Source: Bryobacterales bacterium (GTDB taxonomy: Bacteria > Acidobacteriota > Terriglobia > Bryobacterales > Bryobacteraceae). From it: a DNA stretch of 9,521 bases. The stretch lies in the NCBI GenBank assembly GCA_003164075.1, contig PLRZ01000611.1:10609-20129 (forward strand). Direction: 5' to 3'. The notes under the pieces were generated by a model. The model was given only the letters and a program-made list of their open reading frames with translations. It ran no database searches and was not told the origin of the DNA. Numbering within the stretch: position 1 is the stretch's first letter; each line of letters starts with the position of its first letter. Both the position numbers and the translations under genes were made by a program. This document shows, in pieces, positions 1 through 5,081 of the stretch.

Positions 1-81
1 AGGCGGTGCTCGCCTGCCCGCCCGCCCGCGCTGAATCAGGCCCGCTGCTCGAATAGGATCGAGCGAAGGCGAGCACCGCCT
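1..81. repeat. 15-bp perfect inverted repeat with nested hairpin
   Basis: Bases 1-15 (AGGCGGTGCTCGCCT) are the exact reverse complement of bases 67-81. The 51-base interior holds a second perfect hairpin, GCTCGA (47-52) and TCGAGC (59-64) around a 6-base loop, and a short GCCC run at 16-29. As RNA or cruciform this would be a long, very GC-rich stem. No T-run follows on either side, so it is not a standard intrinsic terminator. It may be a REP/MITE-like repeat, the terminator of a gene to the left, or a remnant of the event that cut the neighbouring glpX. The outer arm starts at the window edge, so it may be longer. No function can be assigned. Confidence 0.6.
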
Positions 82-128
82 GCCCCACCTGCGGGCTCAC
101 TGCAAATTTCACGACATCAGGAGTTCTG

Positions 129-659
129 AACTTGTGCGCCACCGGCGGCGCGGGGGCCATCACCGTGCTGGCGGCTTCCGAAGGCGGGGGATTGCTGCAC
201 GCGCCGGATTGCTACATGGGAAAAATCGTGGTGGGACCGGCGGCCAAGGGTGCGCACGCGCCGGTGAAGCAGAATCTCAAAGCCATCGCGCGCCGCCTGC
301 AAGAGGGGAGTGGACGACCTGGTGGCGGAGGGCATCGCCGCGGTCGTCGCCGGAACGGGCGTGCATGTCGTGATGGGCTCGGGCGGCGCTCCCGAGGGTG
401 CTGACGGCGGCCGCGCTATCGTGCCTGAACGGCGAGATCCTGGGGCGCCTGGCGGTGAAGGACGAAGCGCAGAAGGAACGCAACCTGGTATTCGACGCTT
501 GCGGTGTGACCGACGGCAACCTGCTTGCAAGGGATCCGCTTCACCGGGGATGGGGTGCACACGCAATCCATCGTGATGACCTCGACGCCGGCGCGGGTGC
601 GTTTCATCGACACCACGCATCTGGAAAACAAGCCCGACGTAAAGGTTCGCTTCCGGTAG
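129..659 (+). pseudogene. glpX: Remnant of class II fructose-1,6-bisphosphatase
   Basis: GlpX enzymes hydrolyse fructose-1,6-bisphosphate to fructose-6-phosphate in gluconeogenesis, in the cytoplasm. Here only the C-terminal two thirds can be read, in pieces. Frame one (129 to about 309) reads [20 protein letters not shown], then [18 protein letters not shown], the family block that follows the metal-binding DP(L/I)EGT motif. An extra base near 309 shifts to a second frame with [16 protein letters not shown], the conserved GGAPEG active-site region. A two-base loss near 398 shifts to a third frame with [18 protein letters not shown] and NLVFDACGVTDGNLL. A last shift near 527 returns to the first frame, with GIRFTGDGVHTQSIVMTSTP and a C-terminal end at TAG 657-659. 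Compared with E. coli GlpX, about 95 N-terminal residues (including the DP(L/I)EGT motif), about 35 residues after VDDLV and about 20 residues after QKER are missing. It cannot make a working enzyme. A functional copy presumably exists elsewhere. Confidence 0.9.
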
Positions 660-704
660 CGGCCGGCACTGATACACTGAAGGCAGGCTCGGTCTATCGA
701 AAAC

Positions 705-1343
705 ATGGCGGAATACTGTAGTTGCGGCGCACAATTACCACCGGATGCTCTCTTCTGCCACAAGTGTGGAAAGCCGCAGCGCGAGCTGGTGGCGCCGGAG
801 GTTGAAAGCAATACCTACCCGGCAGCGGTTGTGGATGCAGTCCCTCCTCCTCCGCCGCCCACCCAGCCGCAGCCGCAACCGTTGCCGCTGAACTTCCACA
901 ATCGGGTGGCGGTGCGGATATCGCTATTGGCCGCGGTGAGCGCGACGGTGCTGATCGTGCTGTTGCCGCTGAATTGGCTGGGGGCTGGATTCTTCGCGGT
1001 GTTTTTCTATTGCAAGAAGACCGGCTTCCGTCTGGACGTGGCCTCCGGGGTCAAGATCGGCTGGATCACGGGCCTGATCGCGTACGCCTTTTACGCCATC
1101 GTCTTCACCGCGCGGCTATTGCCCGATGCCCTCTCGGGGCACCTGGGCAAGACGATCTTGGAGCAAATGAAGACCTCCGCGATCCAGGATCCGACCACGG
1201 TTCAACAGGCGACGAAGATGGTGGAAAGTAATCCGGGGATGGTGATTGTCCTCCTGTTGGGCATGCTGTTCGTCCTGGTGACGTGCCTGAGTATGGCGGG
1301 CGGCGCGCTGGGCGCGAAGCTGGTGGGCAGTCCGAAAGTTTAG
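705..1343 (+). CDS. Zinc-ribbon membrane protein, unknown function
   Basis: A 212-residue protein with three visible parts. Residues 1-24 are a small zinc ribbon with Cys5, Cys7, Cys18 and Cys21; the first knuckle is CxC (YCSCG) rather than the usual CxxC, the second is the normal FCHKCG. Residues 30-62 are a proline/glutamine-rich linker with a run of six prolines. From about residue 66 on there are roughly four hydrophobic segments (about 68-88, 90-103, 116-138, 178-208), so the ribbon probably sits in the cytoplasm tethered to the inner membrane. Proteins of this build are common and mostly uncharacterised; protein-protein contact or regulation is a guess. It starts 45 bases after the glpX remnant ends, with ATG at 705 and only a weak ribosome site. 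The coding frame is clean, unlike the remnant before it. Confidence 0.8.
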   Translation: MAEYCSCGAQLPPDALFCHKCGKPQRELVAPEVESNTYPAAVVDAVPPPPPPTQPQPQPLPLNFHNRVAVRISLLAAVSATVLIVLLPLNWLGAGFFAVFFYCKKTGFRLDVASGVKIGWITGLIAYAFYAIVFTARLLPDALSGHLGKTILEQMKTSAIQDPTTVQQATKMVESNPGMVIVLLLGMLFVLVTCLSMAGGALGAKLVGSPKV

Positions 1344-1364
1344 GCCAGGGTTCCGGAATCCGCC

Positions 1365-1391
1365 ATGGCATGAATTGACAACATTTGCCAT
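1365..1391. promoter_or_regulatory. Possible ParD operator (inverted repeat)
   Basis: ATGGCA at 1365-1370 and TGCCAT at 1386-1391 form a perfect 6-bp inverted repeat with centres 21 bp apart, two helical turns. The -35 box of the parDE promoter lies between the arms. ParD-type ribbon-helix-helix antitoxins bind repeats at their own promoter, so an operator role is plausible. It is inferred from position and symmetry only. Confidence 0.4.
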
Positions 1392-1403
1392 TCGCGTTAG
1401 GAT
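1375..1403 (+). promoter_or_regulatory. Sigma-70-like promoter of parDE
   Basis: A consensus -35 box TTGACA (1375-1380) is followed after exactly 17 bp by TAGGAT (1398-1403), four of six matches to the -10 consensus. Transcription would start near 1410, just before the AGGAG ribosome site (1413-1417) of the antitoxin gene, giving a very short leader. This is the best promoter in the window and lies directly before an autoregulated type of operon. Confidence 0.7.
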
Positions 1404-1427
1404 GTCGGGATCAGGAGTTCCGTTGTC

Positions 1428-1688
1428 ATGCAGACCATGAATATCTCGCTGCCCGACCCCTTGAAGGATTTCGTCGACCATCAGATCGCCGAAGGACGTT
1501 ACAGCAGCGTGAGCGAGTACATCCGCGAGTTGATCCGAGACGACGAGAAGCGCAAGGCCGAAGAACGGCTGGAGGCGCTATTGCTGGAAGGATTGGAGAG
1601 CGAAGAGAGCGAACTGACCCGGCAGGACTTCGCTGACATCCGCAAAGAAGCGCTGGCCCTGCTCCAGCGCCGTAAGAAACAAAACTGA
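1428..1688 (+). CDS. parD: ParD-like ribbon-helix-helix antitoxin
   Basis: An 86-residue protein of the type II antitoxin group with an N-terminal ribbon-helix-helix fold. The strand MNISLPDPLKDFV (residues 4-16) and the following helices with RYSSVSEYIRELIRDDEK (about 24-41) are typical of ParD/CC2985-like antitoxins. The C-terminal half is charged and Glu/Lys/Arg-rich, with LEALLLEGLESEE at about 48-60, the part that wraps the toxin. As in the family, it should bind and neutralise the ParE encoded next and repress the shared promoter. The first ATG is chosen because AGGAG at 1413-1417 lies 10 bases before it; the second ATG (1437) would be 19 bases away. Its stop overlaps the parE start (TGATG), so the pair is translationally coupled. 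Confidence 0.9.
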   Translation: MQTMNISLPDPLKDFVDHQIAEGRYSSVSEYIRELIRDDEKRKAEERLEALLLEGLESEESELTRQDFADIRKEALALLQRRKKQN

Positions 1689-2008
1689 TGGCGACGTCCA
1701 TCCATAAGCGAGCAAGCGCCAAGCGGGACCTGGTTGAACATTACGTGTACTTCGCCGAACATGCGGGGATCGAGATCGCCGAACGGTTCCTGCTGAACGC
1801 AGACAAGAGTTTCGAGGATCTATCCAGGCATCCCGGAATGGGTGTCGCGGTATCTTTGCGCTCGCCGAAGTTGGACGGGTTGCGCAGATGGCCAGTGATC
1901 GGGTTTGAGAAGATTCTGATTTTCTATTTGCCGCGTGCAGGTGGAGTGTCGATCGTGCATGTACTACACGCCGCGCAGGACTGGTGGAGCCTTCTTGGAA
2001 TCCTATAA
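1688..2008 (+). CDS. parE: ParE-family toxin of type II toxin-antitoxin pair
   Basis: A 106-residue RelE/ParE-fold protein, the usual length. Family features are the N-terminal helix with AKRDLVEHYVYFAEHAG (residues 11-27), the RFLLNADKSFEDLSRHPGMG stretch (33-52), the central LRRWPVIGFEKILIFY strands (about 65-80) and the terminal VSIVHVLHAAQDW motif (about 87-99). Characterised ParE toxins poison DNA gyrase; whether this one does so cannot be read from sequence. The ATG overlaps the parD stop by one base and has no strong ribosome site, pointing to translation coupled to the antitoxin. The frame is intact and the conserved core residues are present, so the module looks functional, in contrast to the antitoxin fragments just downstream. 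Confidence 0.9.
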   Translation: MATSIHKRASAKRDLVEHYVYFAEHAGIEIAERFLLNADKSFEDLSRHPGMGVAVSLRSPKLDGLRRWPVIGFEKILIFYLPRAGGVSIVHVLHAAQDWWSLLGIL

Positions 2009-2048
2009 GTACCGGAGTAATTCCATCACCCGCCCGTCGCGGCTTCCA

Positions 2049-2207
2049 AAGAAGGAAGAAGAAGACGCCCAACTGGAGACCCTGCTGCTGGAAGGCTTGG
2101 CGGGCGGCGCCGACATTCCGGTGACACCGGAGTTCTGGAAAGACCTGAAAGCGGAAGCGCGCGATATCGATGTAAAGCACAAGGGGCGGAAGCTGTCATG
2201 CCCATGA
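2049..2207 (+). pseudogene. C-terminal fragment of a second ParD-like antitoxin
   Basis: The stretch encodes KKEEEDAQLETLLLEGLAGG followed by TPEFWKDLKAEA. It matches the C-terminal half of the intact antitoxin upstream: LETLLLEGL against LEALLLEGL, then FWKDLKAEA against FADIRKEAL, displaced by about 504 bp. The N-terminal ribbon-helix-helix part is absent: reading back in this frame gives unrelated residues and then runs out of frame through the 3' end of parE. The open frame formally extends back to 1935 inside parE, but that part is only a shadow. The fragment's stop overlaps the start of the higA-like gene by 10 bases. It is best seen as the scar of a second parDE module, or of a duplication of this one, that lost its DNA-binding half and toxin. 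A shortened protein that still binds ParE cannot be excluded. Confidence 0.6.
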
Positions 2208-2504
2208 AGAACCCCGTACATCCCGGCCGCATCGTCCGGCACGATTGCCTGGAGCCTCTGGGGCTCTCCGTGACCGAAGGCGCGAAGGTCCTTGGCGTCA
2301 CCCGGCAGACGCTGACCAAGATTCTCAACGCCAAGTCCGGCATCAGCCCCCACATGGCCATCCGGCTCACCAAGGCATTCGGCAGTACGCCGGAAACGTT
2401 GGCTGCGCATGCAACTTGCCTACGACCTCGCCATCGCCTTGAAAGACGAGAAGAGCATAAAAGTGCAGCGCCAGCACGTCCCGCGGGAATTGCACGTAAG
2501 CTGA
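2198..2504 (+). pseudogene. higA: HigA/VapI-type antitoxin gene with frameshift
   Basis: Residues 1-67 read as a HigA antitoxin: MKNPVHPGRIVRHDCLEPLG, then a helix-turn-helix of the XRE type (SVTEGAKVLGVTRQTLTKIL, about 24-43) and the family stretch GISPHMAIRLTKAFGSTPET. Directly after that, near 2399, the frame breaks. With one base removed at 2399-2400 the text continues as WLRMQLAYDLAIALKDEKSI and ends at TGA 2502-2504, exactly the expected C-terminus and a total of about 101 residues, the usual HigA length. As written, the frame instead runs on to 2539 with a non-family tail and overlaps the convergent glycosyltransferase gene. GGAAG sits 5 bases before the ATG. No HigB toxin is found upstream, where it normally lies; an antitoxin scrap is there instead. 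The break may be a real mutation or a sequencing indel. The HTH part could still bind DNA. Confidence 0.8.
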
Positions 2505-2528
2505 CTTGCAGTCTTCTCACTTCTTCGA

Positions 2529-3812
2529 TTACCCGTTGAACTTTATCGACCGGCGGGAAGCCGCTGCGAAACCCGAAGGGAACATTGCGTGCACCGCGTA
2601 TCCCGCGGGCAGCAACGAAGTCCACAGGATGGGATACCGATACCGGTCGCACGATACCACCACGTAGTACAGCAGCGGATAGATCAGCCAGACGCAGAGA
2701 ATCAACGGTGCGATGGCTTCCCGCCGCTTCAGCATCAGAACCATGCCGGGAATCGACAGCAAAGTAATCGCCCAGATCGCGTAACTGGTATAGAGCGACG
2801 GCCTGGGGTCGGGAAACCAGAAATCCACGATTCTGCCCGCTGTCAATTCCGCAAACCTCTTCGGGTGCGAGCAGATCCACCGCATGGTATCGGCCGTCCG
2901 CAAGCGGTCGTAGCGAACCTCTCCCAAATTCCGCAGCAGGCGGGCCTCGGATTCGCTGTCGACGGGGAACGTCTTTTGAATGCACCCGCTCACGGCTTCC
3001 TGGTAGAGGCTTGGCGCGGCGCAGTCGTTATTGGAGGAGTACAGGGTAATGCCGAGGCTGGTGCGGAGTGCGAATACGCCCCAGATGCGATAGTTGCGCG
3101 CTATCCAGGGCGCGATGCAAAGAGCAGTCGCTACCGCCGCAAAGGCGCTGTAGCGGACCACGGACCGCCACGGGACGCGGTGGGACACGAACAGCCAAAT
3201 GAGCCACGGCCCCAGTACGAATGCCGAGGCGGGATTTTGTAGCAGGAGCAATCCGCCCAGCACGCCTGCTCCCATGGCCCAAACGCCGCCCTCTCCGCGC
3301 CGGACATTGCGCGCGGTGAACAGGCAGAAACAGAGCAGCCCCACGATGGTGTCGCTCACATCCCACTGGGGGAGGAGCCGCATCGAGAGGATCCAGAGAA
3401 CCCCGCCGATTACGCCGGCTTTCGCCTCGCCGTAGAACACCACGGCGACACGCGGCAGCAGCGCCGCGATCAACGCGTTGGCCGCCATGTTGGCGAACGT
3501 GGCCGCGATACTCATCGCGACGGAATTCCGGAAAATCGCGATCAGACCGGCCAGGAATAGAGGATGAATCGGCGGGACCAGTGCCGTTGGGCCGGTGATA
3601 ACCGGCGCAAAGGGATTGGCGTAGGCGCCGTGTTCGGCCAGGCTGCGTGCAATCGCGGCCATCTCGAAACCTCGGCCGAACCCGTATCCTCCGATAAAAA
3701 GGAATTGGCACAGGCCCGCCGTCCACGCGCCCAAAAAGAGCGCCACGGGCGCTTCCAGGCGGAGAGGGCGCGCGACGGCACGCGCTGGCGCAGCGGCGAT
3801 CTCAGTGTCCAA
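2529..3812 (-). CDS. Membrane glycosyltransferase-like protein (GT-C, PMT/ArnT type)
   Basis: A 427-residue protein with about ten hydrophobic segments, resembling glycosyltransferase family 39/PMT_2 proteins, which transfer sugars from polyprenyl-phosphate carriers on the periplasmic face. After the first membrane segment (about residues 22-42) comes FEMAAIARSLAEHGAYANPF (49-68) and then GPTALVPPIHPLFLAGLIAI (74-93), the pattern of these enzymes. The usual DE or DD pair in the first outer loop is not obvious; Glu50 is the only acidic residue in the FEMAAIA stretch. A periplasmic region with several cysteines (about 258-276) and RYRYPI near the C-terminus follow. The substrate is unknown. The start is uncertain: TTG at 3812-3810 is the furthest upstream codon, since TGA lies in frame two codons before it. 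Its 3' end is 24 bp from the end of the higA-like gene, convergent. The DMT permease lies 80 bp upstream on the same strand. Confidence 0.7.
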   Translation of the reverse strand: MDTEIAAAPARAVARPLRLEAPVALFLGAWTAGLCQFLFIGGYGFGRGFEMAAIARSLAEHGAYANPFAPVITGPTALVPPIHPLFLAGLIAIFRNSVAMSIAATFANMAANALIAALLPRVAVVFYGEAKAGVIGGVLWILSMRLLPQWDVSDTIVGLLCFCLFTARNVRRGEGGVWAMGAGVLGGLLLLQNPASAFVLGPWLIWLFVSHRVPWRSVVRYSAFAAVATALCIAPWIARNYRIWGVFALRTSLGITLYSSNNDCAAPSLYQEAVSGCIQKTFPVDSESEARLLRNLGEVRYDRLRTADTMRWICSHPKRFAELTAGRIVDFWFPDPRPSLYTSYAIWAITLLSIPGMVLMLKRREAIAPLILCVWLIYPLLYYVVVSCDRYRYPILWTSLLPAGYAVHAMFPSGFAAASRRSIKFNG

Positions 3813-3892
3813 ACTTCATCTGGCCAGACCGCCGCGGGAAAGGCAATACTGCACTTCGTTAGACGGCATTGTTGCCTCCCGGCAAGGGAGCG

Positions 3893-4780
3893 TCACTCCT
3901 TGGAATACTTCTTCACCACCGCGACCCCCGCGAAAATGATCGCCATGGCGAGCAGTTCGCGCGGTCCGAAAGGCTCGCGGTAAAAGAGCCATCCCAGGAA
4001 GACCGCTACCACGGCATTCACGTAGTTATAGAGAGACACGATGGCCACCGGCAGGCGATCCATGGCGTACACGTAGGCGCTGTATCCCACCAGCGATCCG
4101 AACACCACCAGGTAGAGCAGCGCCGTGACGCCGCGCACGCTCCAGTGAACCGGCGCCTGCGGAATGGCCAGCGAGAACGGCAGAAGAATCAACGCCGCCG
4201 CCAGTTGCTGCACACCGCCGGCCACTATGGGGTGCGCTTTGCCGGCCTTGCGGCGCTGATAGATGGACCCGAACGCCCACCCCACCATCCCGATCTGCAA
4301 CATCAGAAATCCGGCGAGCAGGGCGCGGTCGATACCGTGCGTTCCCGGGTCGGGCGTGAACAGCAACGCCGCGCCCACCAGTCCCACCGCCATGCCGCCG
4401 ATGGTGGGGCCATGCAGACGCACGCCGCCGGGCAGCAGGGCTTCCGCTCCCACCATCCAGAACGGCGAGATGCTGAGGATCAGGCTGGCGATTCCGCTGG
4501 GGATCAACACCTCGGAAAAGACCAGCGCGCCATTGCCGATTCCCAGCGTGAGAAATCCGCTGAAGCAGGCCGCCGCCAGTTCGCGCCCGCGCGGTAAGTA
4601 AAGACCGCGCGCTTTGGCGAACAGCAGCAGAATCGAGCCCGAAAGCAGGTACCGCACCGTTACCAGCAGTAGCGGCGGGAACGACTCCAAGGACATCCGA
4701 ATGCCCAGGTAGGTGGTCCCCCAGAAAAAGCACACTGCCGCCAGGGCCAGGTACGGCTTGAAAAGAGGATGGCGCGACAA
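3893..4780 (-). CDS. EamA-family (DMT superfamily) permease
   Basis: A 295-residue inner-membrane protein with about ten transmembrane segments arranged as two EamA repeats (about residues 10-140 and 155-290). The first repeat opens with CFFWGTTYLGIRMSLESFPP, the hallmark of this family; the second ends with FYREPFGPRELLAMAIIFAG, its usual closing helix. Members export or import small metabolites such as amino acids, purines or drugs; nothing here tells which. Translation must begin at TTG 4780-4778, because a TGA lies two codons upstream and the first ATG would remove most of the first membrane segment. GAG precedes the TTG at short distance. The spacing of 80 bp to the glycosyltransferase gene behind it allows a shared transcript. 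Confidence 0.88.
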   Translation of the reverse strand: MSRHPLFKPYLALAAVCFFWGTTYLGIRMSLESFPPLLLVTVRYLLSGSILLLFAKARGLYLPRGRELAAACFSGFLTLGIGNGALVFSEVLIPSGIASLILSISPFWMVGAEALLPGGVRLHGPTIGGMAVGLVGAALLFTPDPGTHGIDRALLAGFLMLQIGMVGWAFGSIYQRRKAGKAHPIVAGGVQQLAAALILLPFSLAIPQAPVHWSVRGVTALLYLVVFGSLVGYSAYVYAMDRLPVAIVSLYNYVNAVVAVFLGWLFYREPFGPRELLAMAIIFAGVAVVKKYSKE

Positions 4781-4878
4781 ATCTCAGCGTAACATCTACA
4801 GCCATACCGGCAGCCCTTGCGACTGCTCGGAGGGTGCGTAACCGGTAATCGCAAACTGAAACCTGTCTGCTGCGGGCA

Positions 4879-4924
4879 AGAAAAAAGCGGGCGCGTTTGG
4901 GTGATAGGGTGAGTGCGCCCGCTT
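4879..4924 (-). terminator. Intrinsic-terminator-like hairpin upstream of permease
   Basis: AAGCGGGCGC (4885-4894) and GCGCCCGCTT (4915-4924) are perfect complements, ten base pairs with a 20-base loop. On the minus strand the stem is followed by TTTTTTCTT (4886-4878 region), giving the GC stem plus U-tract of a Rho-independent terminator. It points toward the permease gene and lies about 100 bases before it. It could end a short minus-strand transcript or act as an attenuator in the permease leader. On the plus strand it lacks a U-tract. The loop is long for a simple terminator. Confidence 0.55.
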
Positions 4925-4976
4925 GTCGTAACGGGGATTAACTGGAAGACGACGTTCGCCGCGGCCGCGTTACAGG

Positions 4977-5007
4977 TTGCGGCATGAACAAAAGGGCCAT
5001 CTATAAT
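4977..5007 (+). promoter_or_regulatory. Likely htrA promoter
   Basis: TATAAT at 5002-5007 is a perfect -10 box; TTGCGG at 4977-4982 is a possible -35 box with a 19-bp spacer, slightly long. Transcription would begin near 5014, giving a leader of about 68 bases before ATG 5082. GGCCA (4995-4999) and TGGCC (5008-5012) flank the -10 box symmetrically and could be a repressor site. Confidence 0.5.
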
Positions 5008-5081
5008 TGGCCGTTTAGAGCCATCGCCGCCAGCGAGGCAACCGTCCGGCTGGGACAAGCATCTACTAAGCAGAGCCAGCC

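Larger units (their letters stand above)
4781..5081. other. Divergent intergenic region, 301 bp
   Basis: The region separates the minus-strand permease from the plus-strand htrA-like gene. It contains a terminator-like hairpin reading on the minus strand (4879-4924) and a promoter on the plus strand (4977-5007). I found no reading frame with family resemblance and no riboswitch class I recognise. The part between 4781 and 4878, the immediate permease leader, shows no clear promoter boxes. Confidence 0.6.

Noticed and set aside
1320..1331. 12-bp match (CTGGTGGGCAGT) to the reverse complement of 9510-9521
   Set aside because: Both copies are inside coding frames in GC-rich DNA; a match this short over 9.5 kb is not evidence of a transposon end.
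1935..2048. Upstream part of the open frame that contains the ParD fragment
   Set aside because: It lies in an alternative frame of parE and its residues match no antitoxin; only the part from about 2049 resembles ParD.
2026..2985. Long minus-strand open frame across higA and the glycosyltransferase end
   Set aside because: It is an out-of-frame shadow typical of GC-rich DNA with no recognisable protein features.
3876..3890. CTCCC/GGGAG hairpin between the permease and glycosyltransferase genes
   Set aside because: Only five pairs and no T-run, so not called as a terminator.
4781..4878. Possible riboswitch in the permease leader
   Set aside because: I compared by eye with guanidine, ZTP, fluoride and SAM-type cores and saw no matching conserved segments.
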